DNA from: Mesodorylaimus sp. YZB2_4
Taxonomy: Eukaryota; Nematoda; Enoplea; Dorylaimida; Dorylaimidae
Direction of reading: 5' to 3'
Assembly (NCBI GenBank): GCA_030248295.1
Contig: JASANH010001333.1
Coordinates: 434,001-498,000, forward strand
DNA length: 64,000 nucleotides
Shown here: positions 47,659-59,479 of the stretch, piece after piece
Position numbering within the stretch: the stretch's first letter is position 1
How the letters are laid out: every line of letters begins with the position of its first letter
Notes under the pieces: model-generated
Databases searched by the model: none
Seen by the model: only the letters and a program-made list of their open reading frames with translations
What the model was told of the DNA's origin: nothing
Translations under genes and position numbers: made by a program

Positions 47659-49996
47659 TTAACGGCAGCGTATCATTTTCAAAGCATTTCTTCGAGTTTC
47701 CCCCGAAAATACAAGAATTGAGACTGGCGTCACGAAAAATCGTAGAAGTACTGCTAGGCCAGTCATGAGTGCAGCCCAAAATCCATGTAATGCGATTGGG
47801 ATGACAAGAAATGCTGAAAAAGAATTGTACTTGCTGAAGTATGTATATTATCATGTAGATGGCAACCGTCAGTGATTTTAAAACAAAAACTATAGAACGG
47901 GTTTATTTTAAATTTCACGCAATTATGGAATATTTTCATAGCCATAGTCGGCTATTTTTGGTCGTTTTAAAAAAATTTGAGGAATCAAAACAGGAGATAA
48001 CAGGGTTCGTGGCCTGCCCAGCTAGGCGTCTGTCTCTTTTTCCAGATGCGCGGCTACAGGCTAGTGTCCGACTCGTGGTTCTGTGAAATCTTGCGTATAA
48101 TGCCCCTTTACTCTACTCTAGAGCGCGCATAAGTATGGTATCGTGAGTTAGGTGATGTGGTAAAACATGAACATGAAGGCATTTGGTAGTCTATATGCAT
48201 CTCTGCTATATGCATCACTTTACACCAATTCTAAGTCACCAAGTTTATCAGCAGATCGGCTTGTTTGTTTTCAAATTACAAGTCTATTTATAGTGCCCTT
48301 CTTTTAGTTTTTGTAAACTCAAGCCCGTTTTGCGCCACCAGCTTCGGCCCTTAAAAAATGCGTAGTCAGATTCTTGCAGTTGCAAAAAGGAACAAGTAAG
48401 AGGAATATTTTGGATTCACACTGCAGGAGTAGTTTTGCGAGACCGACTACCACCAAAACCTGGTGAGACTTCAATCTTGCAGCTTCAGACAGCTCGAGTT
48501 TCAAGTGAAGTCTCTCCTCTAATTTCTGCAAAAGATTCGCGTAAAAAATCAGCTGGTGTTCTATTGTGGCTGTTAAGGTGGATCTGTGTAGAGGGATATA
48601 GCATTGCACTTGCGGTCAGATTTTTGTCTGATTCGGCCAGGCTAAGATAAAAATAGTGCCCCTTTCATTGAGGGATAAATGCGTGGCATTTCGAAGAGAT
48701 CAACCTGACTGCATGCAAGCAGTGATCCCATCCATTTTGCATGGAGTCGCATCAATTGGGCTAGTTTGGCCCCTTGAATTAGGCAACATCCCTCGAGCGA
48801 CGGACATAAAAGCGCGTGGATAGAAGCTGCTCATCGAAAAATGGGTAAGGGTCCTTCCTTTCCGCTCAACATCCCATAAACAAGCGTCCAACTGTGCGTT
48901 TTGGCGCTTCCTGTCTGGCTAATTGCTCAACCTTTTTTGAAAAGCATAATAAGTATAATGCTCATATACTCGTTGTCACATTGACTTGGGCAGTCCCATA
49001 AACATTTTCCTTTAACGCGTATGTGTGCCTGCACATGTGTGCTCCGCCGCGGGTTGCGGTGATGCGCGGCGCATCATTTTGGGGCGAGGCACACACACAA
49101 TTTCCAATAATTTTGTATAAGAACTTTTATCTCCTTATCATGATTCCCCGTTCATTTCTGCGCATTTTAATTATCCGAGCACAACTGGCGCATACTCCTG
49201 TGCTGAGGTCAGCTGGGGGAGGGGGGGGGAGGTCATCGTAGTGGGTTACACCCTTACCAATAGGATTAGCTGCGGTCGGAATCCAAATGCAAGCAGATTG
49301 ATAGAAAAGCCTTCTCTGATGAGCAATTATTCTGCCTTGCATCTCAGTCGTGGCAACTTGATTCCTCTGCTGCCATATTTTCCCGATGCAATAAGCGTAC
49401 AATATACCAACTCCATAAATTATCGCCTCATCCATTAGAATCGTCGGCGAAACAGGAGCACGTCCTGCAGTTGCACAGACTTGTCGAAAAATACAAGTGC
49501 TCCTATCAAAAGTAGTCCAGCATTCGTACACGTACATATTTAAAGTGGTCACAGTGATTGAGAGAATCCAAGTAGCCGCCAGAATTAGACGAAGGTAGAC
49601 CATTTTTCTTTTATTTTTTACAGGCACCTTGATATTTGCCAATGCTAGAGCACGATCAAACGCGAGTAGCAGTGTAGTGTAGGTCGTAGGGAAGTAAGCC
49701 CATTCTTGAATATGGCCAATTATGTCATTCATATGTTGTCCAAAAATGGGTAGCTTCGTGCTCACAAATGCGCATGGACTGGCAAAAAATAAGTATAATG
49801 CGAATAAAGTGCATTCAGCGACGGCCATATTTGCAATCAGAATATGAAATGTTGACTTTTTGGCGCCTTCGCATCGAAAAGCGGCAATTAAAGCGAATAT
49901 ATGCAAACATATTGCAATAAAGGAGGCGACTGAGAAAAATGTCCCGATCGTAATCCTTTCTTCAAATGAGAAAATGGAGGTGGTTTCATTCAACAT
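47659..49996 (-). CDS. 7TM chemoreceptor, Srx-like, two exons (paralogue of 24,336)
   Basis: Exon 1 49,996-49,258, intron 49,257-47,814 (GTAAGG...TTTTTCAG), exon 2 47,813-47,659 ending TAA. Phase 1 junction; 297 residues. Exon 1: glycosylated start (MLNETTS), TM1-TM5 with STFHILIANMAVAECTLF, the shared block HIQEWAYFPTTYTTLLLAFD and a DRALAL motif. Exon 2: FLVIPIALHGFWAALM (TM6) and FFVTPVSILVFSGETRRNA (TM7). Similar in every segment to the gene at 24,336-26,411, with the intron in the same codon context (IG|A). The intron (1.44 kb) contains SINE copy 4. A sensory receptor role is inferred from the family. Confidence 0.82.
48006..48177 (+). mobile_element. tRNA-derived SINE, copy 4 (old copy)
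   Basis: Diverged version of the SINE inside the intron of the minus-strand receptor, in antisense orientation. It has head GTGGCCTGCCCAGCTAGGCG, box B GTGTCCGACTCGTGG, body, and a tail of two ATGAAC-like units. Many substitutions against the 16,479 copy indicate an older insertion. Confidence 0.8.
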
Positions 49997-51439
49997 TTTC
50001 TTGGCAGGGAAAAAGTTGTGTCAAGATAGAGATTTCATGAGTCTTAGCTACAATGCACGAGTACCCTTTCGAAGTATAAATAATCTGAGATGTGGGAGGT
50101 TAGGCATATCTGCAACGCCTAATAATTCCGCGGCACTGGTTCCTTCTTGAAGGTTAATAAAACCCGTAGCGATTTGGCTACCTCAGTCTGCCACATGAGG
50201 CGAAAAATTGAGCAGGCTTTGAGCAATTTCTTTTGAGAAACAATCAACAAGGAGAATCAGCTGTCGGTAATCTCCTGGCGCGTCTATGAATGACACTGCT
50301 AGCAGGTGGAATGACACCTTTCCAACGCAGGCCAGGCTAACGTATAGCTGAATTTGCCCATTCGGCTCTTATTTTTCGTAAAAATACAAGTAGTTCGACT
50401 TGAAAAACCTAATTAGGCTGACAGATATCACATCTAATTAGCTATGAGACAAATAATGTGATTAGCCGGAGATATCATCGTCAGCTTGCTTGTTTACTTG
50501 AAATAGAGTCGTTATTCCAAGGATCGATTAGCAGTCTATTCGTAATCGAGCCTGATGAATTCTGCGTGGGCTGACAAAAGAAAAAAGAGAAGAAGAAGAG
50601 GAGCGAGCTCAATTAACTGGCCCACGACTACAGTGGACCAGTACACATGGAACCCGAGGATGCTCATCGAATCACTTATTATATCCAACGAGCTTAAAAT
50701 CTCGCAGTATATCGCCTAGTCAACCTCAAGTTTCCCCAAGAAGGCGATATCGTAACTACACAGGAAGAATTTTGCTCACCGCTGGCAGTCCAATCACGAA
50801 TTGCTAAAGCAGGTGAAAATGACAGGCATATCGGCTATCTCGGAGGATTAGAACTTTGATCTTCTGATCTGAGTGCAAATTTTTTGATCTTATTTCTGAT
50901 CACTTAAATGATTTGGTGACGTTATTTATCTTACATCATTCGGATCTCAATATTTTGCCCACGAAAAAATTCATCAGTTGGTACCCTAGGTTTACTAAAA
51001 CAAGACTGTTTTGGTAGGACATTTTAGGCACATGATTTTGTGTCGACAGAATGCGCAGGACATTTTTTTGAGGGTATTTTATCATAGGTACTGTTGCAAC
51101 ATATGGTGCGAAGCCAAAATTTTGCCAACATCATGTGTTTTTAAAATACCGTCAAAGTCAATGCCCGTGTCAAAAATCTTGCGTGAGGTACGAAAATTTT
51201 GACATTTTGTACTGTCCAAATCCGCGAGTCCCAAACCAACACTTAAGTTAGAAAAACAGGTCATTTAAGGAGCCAGACATAACAAGAAGTCATTGTTCAG
51301 CCGAACTCAAACTTTTCGAACCTTTCATACATAGAGACAATTTGCAAGGATGGAAAATCAAACAACCATTGCTGGTTGTGGTCTTCCTCGCTAGTCAGGA
51401 TATCCATCAAGCTTACCAGGTTACGATGTGGTTTTAGCC
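49997..51439. other. intergenic 5' flank of the minus-strand receptor
   Basis: No gene is seen. The promoter of the receptor at 49,996 should lie in the first few hundred bases, but no specific site is recognisable. Confidence 0.4.
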
Positions 51440-51645
51440 TCGAGTGGATCTCTTCGTCGTTGAATTTGCTGTCTGCGAGATGGAACTGATTTGTGTGGGT
51501 TTTTGCAGCATATCTGCGCGACTGCACGTCTAAAATCTTTGTTATTTGCTAGCAGAGCTATCACATTCGCTCAAATATCGATGTGAACCACGATGCCTCC
51601 ATAATCTGTGCACCGTAAAGCGGTTTCTGGTGGCACAACGGTTGA
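51440..51645 (-). pseudogene. Srsx-like receptor C-terminal fragment (copy 4)
   Basis: The minus strand from about 51,645 matches the TM6/TM7 end of receptor copy 1: MSLSTV...PPE, YGGIVV, then a stop, then VIALLANNKDFRRAVAQICC and a tail rich in Arg. No TM1-TM5 precede it. It is a detached relic of the family found at 0.7-10 kb, now 41 kb away and in the opposite orientation. Confidence 0.65.
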
Positions 51646-52057
51646 GAGAGACATCTGTACAATATATATTCAGGAGCTTCGTCTTCAAGACCTGAAGAAT
51701 CCATCTTTTTTCCCAGCGTACAATCACAGCTTTTCACTCGTTCGGAACTTCGTCCCTTCGTCTCGCAAGGCGCGCCTCTGTGCGCACACTACAGCAGGAA
51801 TTCGGGGTGCTTTTGCGCTAAACAAACTGAACCTGCTTTTGCACTTTGTTTTTTGCGGTAATCGGGATTTGAAATTGTTGGACGACTTTTTTCGCGAATG
51901 GCTGGTCCAAAACATCTGAATTTTGTTTTATTTTCCCGTCTCGATAAGTACTTTTCACAGTATTGCTCCCTCAGAGCGTGTCTGTGGCCCTTTAAGCAAA
52001 ATTTTCTGTTCGATCAATGTCAAAGTAAGAGCCAGAAAATTTACAGTTCCTCGCAGG
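51646..52057. other. intergenic, no gene seen
   Basis: I see no supported coding sequence between the receptor relic and the AGGTCA array. Confidence 0.35.
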
Positions 52058-52165
52058 TTAACGTTCAGGTCAGAAAGTTTTTTTGGTTCAGTCAAGGTCA
52101 GGGTCAGGTCAGAAAATTTTTTTGGTTCAGTCAAGGTCAGGTCAGGTCAGACAGTGGAAAACCCA
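52058..52165 (+). repeat. AGGTCA-rich minisatellite, third site
   Basis: Two and a half units of AGAAAATTTTTTTGGTTCAG plus TCAAGGTCAGGGTCAGGTC. Here it stands without the rest of R1, so the array can move or survive by itself. Confidence 0.7.
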
Positions 52166-52583
52166 GTTTATTGGAACACTAATTAAGGTCAGGCGAGCCT
52201 GACAATAGACCTTTTCACAAATATCGTACAACGCAGAATTTGAATTTCCCGCTGCAAACCGCGAATGAGAATTTTAGATGCGCAGATCAAAAGCTCCTCG
52301 TTTCAAAGACTGTGCGAGCCACGCTCTTGAAAGTTTTTTATGAGAATAGCAAAAAATTATGGCCACTTTTCTAAAGAAAGCCAATTTTCAGAGACAAAAA
52401 TCAGTAACAACTGTCGAAAGAAAATTTCTGTCAATACAGCTAATGGAGAGACTTCAGATCAATGTGAAATTATCATAAGCTGCTCATCCATTTACTTGAT
52501 AATCACGGATCACAATAGCATATGTAACTAACATAAATATTTACTTGATTAAAAAAGACTAAATTTTTTAATATCTGGACAAT
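52166..52583. other. intergenic; relic of a small-TM frame
   Basis: About 52,235-52,440 (minus) is a stop-containing relative of the small open frame at 31,438-31,638, including the GAATTTGAATTTCCCGCT motif at its end. Nothing else is supported. Confidence 0.4.
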
Positions 52584-54285
52584 TTACGTGTATTTGAATA
52601 TCTCCAAACATTTGCGCACACAAAATATGAATAAAACGATGACAATCTGGATCAAAGTCATTAATGTAGCCCCCATAAAAAGTCCCAATGTGCCACCAAT
52701 ATTATTCACCAAAGTTATGAAAGTATAAGTTGTGACCTCCTCATAGGTCAATAGTCCACCCTCCTCCAATGCTCCATGCACAACACTCAAAGAAATTAGT
52801 GACAGGTTTTGTGATCGTGTAAGTCCTGCTATATTCTCGTAGTCAACAGTCTCAATATTCATTTCCGATTGCAGAGTCACATGGCTAACTGTCCTTTCAC
52901 ACTTATGCGCACACTTACTCGAACAAAGCGATGAAGTGTTTTTAAAATATTCTTCTGCTTCTTTCGAGTCTAGAAATTCATCAAAAGTGCATGTCACGTT
53001 GAGATAATCAAGGTAATTACAAAATCTGCTAGGATCATTGGATGGCGTTAACCAAAAACTGCAATTGAACAGTTCATTGTGAAGCTGGTTCTCGCATTCA
53101 ATCAAACAGTCGACAATTGGGTCATCCGGGCCTGTTTGACTATTATCTATACAATTAGACCCAGGCTTGGGAATGGTCCTAAACTTTGTTGTTGTTACTT
53201 TTAATGCATAGAAGTGATATTGTTTTAAAAAGAGGACGATAGACATACTTGCTTCGAATGGATGAGTTTGAGGAAATGCTACCCACCAAGTATCAAATGT
53301 TGTGGGATATAATTCGGGTGACTTGGATTTAGTTTTTACAAAAATCCTGACGTGTCGCTTCCCCAGTCCGCCAGTTAAACTAGGCAGTGCAACATTGTAA
53401 CATACAGCCTCTGACAAAAATTTCTTTTCAATGCTTTTGAGGGCGGGTCTAGACAAAAAGGCGGGATCCTGAACCTCAACAAATTCTCGCACACTGCTAG
53501 TTTCCAATAAATCAATTGCATTGTGCTCATAATATTCGCTCAATGAAGTATAATTTTGTGCACGATAGAAAGTTTTAAATTCGAGGCGCGCATAAGTTAA
53601 ACTTTTTACTTGAATACCATTAAAATTATCAAAATATCCGAGTGAATATTTTGCAGCGTCCATGCTGAGATTCATGTGGCGTAATTTATCCACATCCATC
53701 CAAACATAGGGGCAGATAAGCATTGGCGGGAAAGCGTAGGTGTTATTTGTTTCGAGTTTTACCTGAAAAAAAAGAGTTGACAAAAAGCGAGAGTTTTCAC
53801 ACCCTGCATACACGTTTGTGGCAGTCGGTTCTGAAAGGTACTCCGCTCCAGTTTTGTAAATGTAAAATCCAGTCGCACCGATGGCCAAAAGAAGGAGAAA
53901 TGTCCAGCAAAATTGCAACGGCTTTGGTTTTGTTGTCAGCGCTTCCTTTAAACCAACTATGGCCGTCACATTTTTTGCCAAAACATCGCAAAATTCTGCC
54001 GCTATTAGAAAGAAAACGGTGAAAATGTGTTAAAAACCGAATGAAAACCACACCTCTAGATTGTGTATCTGTATCGCTATTGAGTTGATGGTTTGGAGAT
54101 CCGAGCCAATCGCCTTCTGTCTTTTCTGTCGCACGAGATTGACAGCCCGATGTTGCTTCCAAAACTGCAACTTTCGATGACAATGTATTCAAGATGGCGA
54201 TAATAACGTCATTCCCAGTTTCAGTTTTGCCTCTTTTGGTACGAATAAAAGATCCTCTCGACCTTTTTCGAGGAAACGATCTCAT
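52584..54285 (-). CDS. DEG/ENaC-family cation channel subunit, three exons
   Basis: Exons 54,285-54,054, 54,001-53,814 and 53,762-52,584 join in phase to 533 codons (532 residues). The N-terminal tail is basic; EFCDVLAKNVTAIVGLKEAL corresponds to the cytosolic gating region, but its usual His-Gly pair reads Val-Gly. TM1 is FCWTFLLLLAIGATGFYIY. A post-TM1 segment with FPPMLICP, a Cys-rich extracellular domain (CLIECE...C, CSSKCAHKCERTVSHVTL) with N-glycosylation sites, and TM2 NNIGGTLGLFMGATLMTLIQ follow. The GxS selectivity filter reads Gly-Ala-Thr and the following Glu is Gln. Intron 2 (51 nt, 53,813-53,763) is itself in frame and stop-free, so retention would add 17 residues. Likely a neuronal or epithelial channel gated by peptide, proton or touch; ion preference may be altered. 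Confidence 0.9.
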
Positions 54286-56042
54286 TTCGGATTACTGGCG
54301 ATTTCTTTCCTGTAAAAGTAATGCACCAAAGCACGATAGGGAATTTAATTTTCAAGTAACTCCTATTTTCTGTCTTCCATCATTTTTGGATTTGCAGCTA
54401 GTGCTTTTGATAATCCTAAATTATAATTTATTCGGACGAGCCAGACGCGTGGTTTCAAATCTCAATGTAAATTTCATCAAAATAATGTATTCGATTTGCC
54501 AATAGTTTGGTTGAGTGAAACCTTGCTGGGGACTGGCGCGCACGAACAGGCGAGTTTTGAACCTCGTTGATGTTGGACAGCCACTCGCTACTGAGCAATA
54601 CGGAGAGACACGAATGCCGAACACACTTCTACGGCAGTTATACATAGGCGTTGTATATTTTTGACTAGATCGGTTCAGCTTCTTGGCTAGTTCCAGCTGA
54701 AAAATGGCCCATTTTTTCAGTGATCACACGATACAATATTTGAATTTCCCGCTATCATCTATGAGTATCTATCTCTCTGACTGTGACAGCTTACGGCTTC
54801 GCGCTTATGTATCATAATATGAACCTACTCAGCTCCCCTCCGTCGCTCTCAGCTCCCGTCGTCTCTTACCCAGTAACACGATAGGTCGTTTTATTGCTGG
54901 TCTACTCGTAAATGGTATGGTTCTTCAGCAAATTCCAAACCTCAGTGGGAGTAGCACCGAAAACACGCTTGGGAAGAGCCGCACACTACGTACTCTAGAT
55001 TCACAGAAAACGACAGTCCACAGTGTAATCTCCAGAATCTTCTATCACCCTCTTTACACTCGTTTTGCACCACTATCCTGTCCAGCTTATCATGTCTCGG
55101 CTGGCAGGCGCGGCTCTAGGTTCTCAGTTTGCAATTGGGACGCTCTGTAAGCACAGGCCACATTTTCAATACCAGGTGATAAGCCAGGAGAATTCAGCGA
55201 AAACGATGACCCCTGACCACAATGACCTTCCGATACTCCTGATACCTAGGAGGGCAAGAACAACACGAGCAGACTTTAGCTCTAGTAAACCTACTGAATG
55301 TCCTGTACTTGTTCCTGTTTTACCACAACAAGCGCTCAATGTCATATATTTTATCAAAGTTACCATAAACTAGAGGGATAACTATTTGAGGGGTTCAGTC
55401 GGAGGAGTGAAAACTGAGCTGAGTCAGTGGCCCTATAGACTTTCTAGATGTCTATGTTTCATAGATACTTTAGCAAAGTGCCATAGGCCCGCCATCGTCC
55501 AAGGAGCCAGTGTCTAGTCCAGGATGCCCTGTAGCGTTCGTTCGCGATCCCGGTCCGGATCGCCCAGCCCGATCCAGATAGAAAATGGTCAGGATTGAAT
55601 GTTGTGGAGATGTGTGAAGAATGGGAGATGAAGAAACTGGGAAGGAGGTGTTCCAGAATGGTACGCTGGAGAAACTTTAACGGATGACTGATCTGGCAAA
55701 GAGGAAGGAATTGATTTGTTTGTTAATTGGTGAGTAATTCTATTCTCTCTATATTTGCTGGCTACTTAGGGGGGGAGGTTACCTACAGCGAATAAAAAGT
55801 GAAAAACACCGGAAATCCTCATCCTAGCCAGAATTGAACAAGTTTCGATCCCAAAAAAGTGATCCCGAACGAGCGTTACCCAGCTGAGAGCTCGGCTATG
55901 CAACTTCTTGCAGACTTAAATCACAGTACGAGGTAAAAATGCATACGCTGTTGCAGGAATCCCATTTAGATACAAAAATGAGACAAGTAAAAATGATAAT
56001 CTTGTTTTTTACAACCGTAAAACTCTGGACTCCTCTATACAA
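54286..56042. other. intergenic between DEG/ENaC and Ashwin-like genes
   Basis: I see no supported gene. A TTTGAATTTCCCGCT motif at 54,738 is shared with 31,476 and 52,237. Confidence 0.4.
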
Positions 56043-56944
56043 TTACGGAAATGTTATCGGGCGATGTTTCGACCGTTTTTTCTCCGGTTCTTCTTGCCCC
56101 TTATCAAGCGAGCTATGATGCCGTTTCTCAGGCTTGGACGAATCGAGACCATTCGTCGATTGGGTCGTTGCTTGGTTGCCCCTAGCGACGTCCGAGTGCG
56201 ACACTCGGTTGCTGGGTTTCTTCAGTTGGATTTTCTTCGTTTGAATAAACCCACTGATGTCATTACTTTGACAAGGTGCTAGTTTTATTCTGAAAATATG
56301 GCAGTAATATTACACTGAAAGAACGAAATCCGCAAGTTCCCGAGAAAAGAGCCTTGAAATTTACTTTTCTCATGGACGCAGTTGTATCAGGCTCTACTAA
56401 TGCAAACAAATTCATGCCGAAAATTAACACAGCTTACGATTAGTCAGTGCTTGAAAAATGAAGCAAAAAATGGTGAAACCCCTCATGGAAACAAACTTTC
56501 CCCAGCTTCGCATGTTGCAAGATAAGCGCGCTAGTTCGCAACGAAAAAGTCAAAAAATCTCCAAACAAATGCTTGATTTACCTTTGGCTGTCGTTCGCTA
56601 ACATTCTAGTAGAATCTGGCTGAGCATTCGAGCTCTCCCCATGTTTTTGTCGCCTACGCTCATCTTCTTCGCACTGCGCCCTCATCACGGTCCCTCTTCG
56701 GTTGTCTCTCGGAGTCCGCTGTGGCTTCGGGAAACAGGAAAGCCTGTGTGCTAACCCGATCAAATCACTGCGATCTAATTCGCTCATATTCAATGTATGA
56801 TTCGGCATTTTCTGAAAAAAAAAGATGGGAATTGTGAAACGGATTGGATATCATCTCAGCGCTTACTTCTTGCAATAAATGCAAAAGCTGCGATGTTGAA
56901 AGAATTTCGGGCATAAGACCGATTGAAAAAAACGATGCTTCCAT
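56043..56944 (-). CDS. Ashwin-like protein (tRNA-splicing ligase complex subunit)
   Basis: Exons 56,944-56,867, 56,811-56,582 and 56,289-56,043 join in phase to 185 codons (184 residues); introns 55 and 292 bp with TTTTCAG acceptors. The start MPEILSTSQLLHLLQEKMP followed by LDRSDLIGLAHRLSCFPKPQR matches the Ashwin (C2orf49) layout: a PELLS-type helix, then SLTDLY...PLPQR. The middle is charged and disordered, and the last residues KRSKHRPITFP match the Ashwin C-terminus (KRKI.HVTWP). Ashwin is a subunit of the metazoan RTCB-DDX1-FAM98B tRNA ligase complex that joins tRNA and XBP1 exons. The assignment is by pattern memory; short proteins of this kind diverge quickly. The exon model is strong because three independent exons keep phase. 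Confidence 0.7.
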
Positions 56945-59479
56945 TGATTTCAGGTGGATTGGATAGACAACGACTCTTCCATGTCAAAACGCAGCTGGCA
57001 GTAGAGCTGCACTGAAATCGTAACTGACAGCAGACATTTTAGGTGCCTACACTCATTTGGCGGCAATTCAAAAATGATTGCAAAGGAATTGCATTGTTTT
57101 TTGGTAGGATGACTGATTGAAATTGACTTTATGCGTTTTGAATTGTATAAAAACCATTCGAATGGCATGCCATGATGATTATTGAGAGGCCTGGCTTTTT
57201 TTCATCCCAGGTGATAATAACCTACTTTTTAACTGAAAACTTCGTAACCTGAACAATCGACAGAAAAGGTGTGATTCTGTGTGAGCCACCACAGTTGTGG
57301 AACGTATACTTGAAGTCTAACAAAAGCAAATTCCTGTTCTGTCCGATCAATAATCAAGACTTCGTAGTGTCATCAACTAGTCATTGCGATCGGGGGCTTG
57401 TATGCGACGAGGCCGTAACAGACCTGTTTTTCTGCACATTCTATTCAGTGGGGTAGCAAGGCTAGTTTGGCTCTTATTGTTAGTCAAATGAAACGTGTTT
57501 AAATTATTCAGTTTATCGAAATAGTGATGAAGAGGTACAACGTATATTTCGTGGAAAATATTGAGGTCTGTTTCGTGTTGAATCGAAAATATATAAGAAT
57601 ACATTTGACGGGCAAATTTCTGGTTTCTGGAAATTTGAATGTTTTAAGTACTTTTAAAGCAAACCGCCACTTTCATCTGATCACCGGTTGGATGTTGAGA
57701 TATGTGCAGAAATGTTGATTAAGATTGTAAAAAGCCGTTTATTAGAAGACAAAGCCATAATGACGGACGAGTATTGAGAACATGTTTGAAAAATCGCAGA
57801 TCTAGTTTGAATGCACTCTCCCAGCTAAGCAGGGTTTGATATCAGGGTGGTACAGGAAGCTCACAATTAGAGCGCGCATTCTGAATCTTTGAACATGCTA
57901 CTGAAATACCAGATTTGGAGCAGTGCTGTAGCTCTGGCTCAACGAACGCTTGCGGGTCACTTCTGCTGGTACCCGCACGCAGCAGACAGCTTGCACCTGA
58001 AAATCCATGTATTGCGAACGAGATTTTGTCGCTCAATGCAGGCCAGGGTGTGATAAGAAATAAATTAAAAAGTGCCTGATTTGATTTGCGAACAAGAATC
58101 TGCGGCGTCTTTTTATACTTCCCAGCATAGAGCAATAAAATTTGGTGTCAAATACAGTAATGCTGACTGCTTCGATCAATTGTCCGCGCGCGATCCAAAA
58201 ACGATGAATGATTTTGATGATATTGGCATCCTGAATGTCGAAGAACTGTACTTTGAGGTGTTTCATTCATGCAACCTACCGTGATATGCCTGTCTATTAT
58301 TTCGTCACCATCTGATTGTGAGAGCAGCGTGTTTTGGATGAGCCCATTCTTTCCAATCTTCTGGTTCAACTGTTTCCTTGCGCCTACAGCCCAGCTCTGT
58401 CGGGAAGAGTGCCCATTTCCGATGTTATGTGGAGCGCAGTCAATGTCTGGCGCAACAGCTCGATCTTTCAGTTTTACTTGGCACCAGCAGAAAAGGTTCA
58501 AACAGATGTGTGGTAGTGGGGGAAGGGGTGAGTCAGAGGTACAGTAGATGGAAAGGTTACAATACTTGCGAGACGCAACATCGAATTGTCAGAACTAAAC
58601 CAGGACTGAACCGAACCAGGCAAACCAGCTTTTTGAAGCCAAACCAGGAGAACCAGGAGCACCTTGCATGCCTAGATCACCCTGCCTTTTTATCGTTTCA
58701 CACAGACTGACAGTGAAAAATTAAAAACCCGTTTGGTAAAATAGCTTCTGGTGGAGGGACTTTCATAAAACAAGAATTATTGTGGCTGTGTCTTGATCTT
58801 CTCTGCAGTCGAGCAAGCTGTTGAGCTTCGCTACAACTTGTCGTGTAGCCTGGCTAGGAGTAAGAAAAATGGGCTTCTTTCGATCTGGTTAAGTAAAAAA
58901 GCCACCTGGACTGGTTTGGGTCCTGACTTGGTTACAATAGTCGGTTCGTTCGAACCTGGCCTATTCAACAGAAAGCCAAACCAACAAGACCTCACGAATT
59001 ATCGAAAAATAGTTTACAGCCTAATTTTTAAAAATTCCAAGAAGTATCCAAAAAGCGGAAATGTATGTGATGCTCGAAATACCCTGATCTAGGTGGGCGC
59101 AAAAGACCAGACTGTTTGTTTTAGAGCTAAAATCGTCAAAGTTTTGTGGAAAACTGTATTGGTTATACTTTTCAAAGGGTGACGAAGCTTCCATGGTAAA
59201 AGAGCCAAGTGCAGAGGGCATGTTCAATTCGCTGATTCGAGGAAGCACCGAGGATCCGAGTGCCTCAGATATTTGTGAAGCGCCGCACGATATGGCAGTT
59301 CCTAGTCCCTTGTTGCGCAGTCTCCATTCTGGTATCTTCCTTGTTATTACCCTGTATAGCACCTTTTTTGATCTGGAGCTGTTACCTGTTCCTGGTTTAC
59401 CACAACATTAAAACCTCCCCACAACCACCACCGCTACCCTACTTTAGTAGGTTCGCCCAAAATTCAAAACGTTGAAGTG
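56945..59479. other. long intergenic stretch with unassigned open frames
   Basis: Open frames at 57,271-57,456, 58,072-58,284 and 58,334-58,516 have near-normal composition (for example NDFDDIGILNVEELYFEVF at about 58,205-58,260), but I could not link them by splice sites or recognise them. They may be remnants of one decayed gene. 58,590-58,660 is rich in AACCAG/AACCGA words. A 72-codon frame at 59,193 overlaps a longer antisense frame and is not called. Confidence 0.3.

Noticed and set aside
56064-56282. Plus-strand ORF of 72 codons
   Set aside because: Shadow of exon 3 of the minus-strand Ashwin-like gene.
59021-59411. Overlapping ORFs of 113 (minus) and 72 (plus) codons
   Set aside because: Mutually exclusive, neither has recognisable motifs or splice partners.
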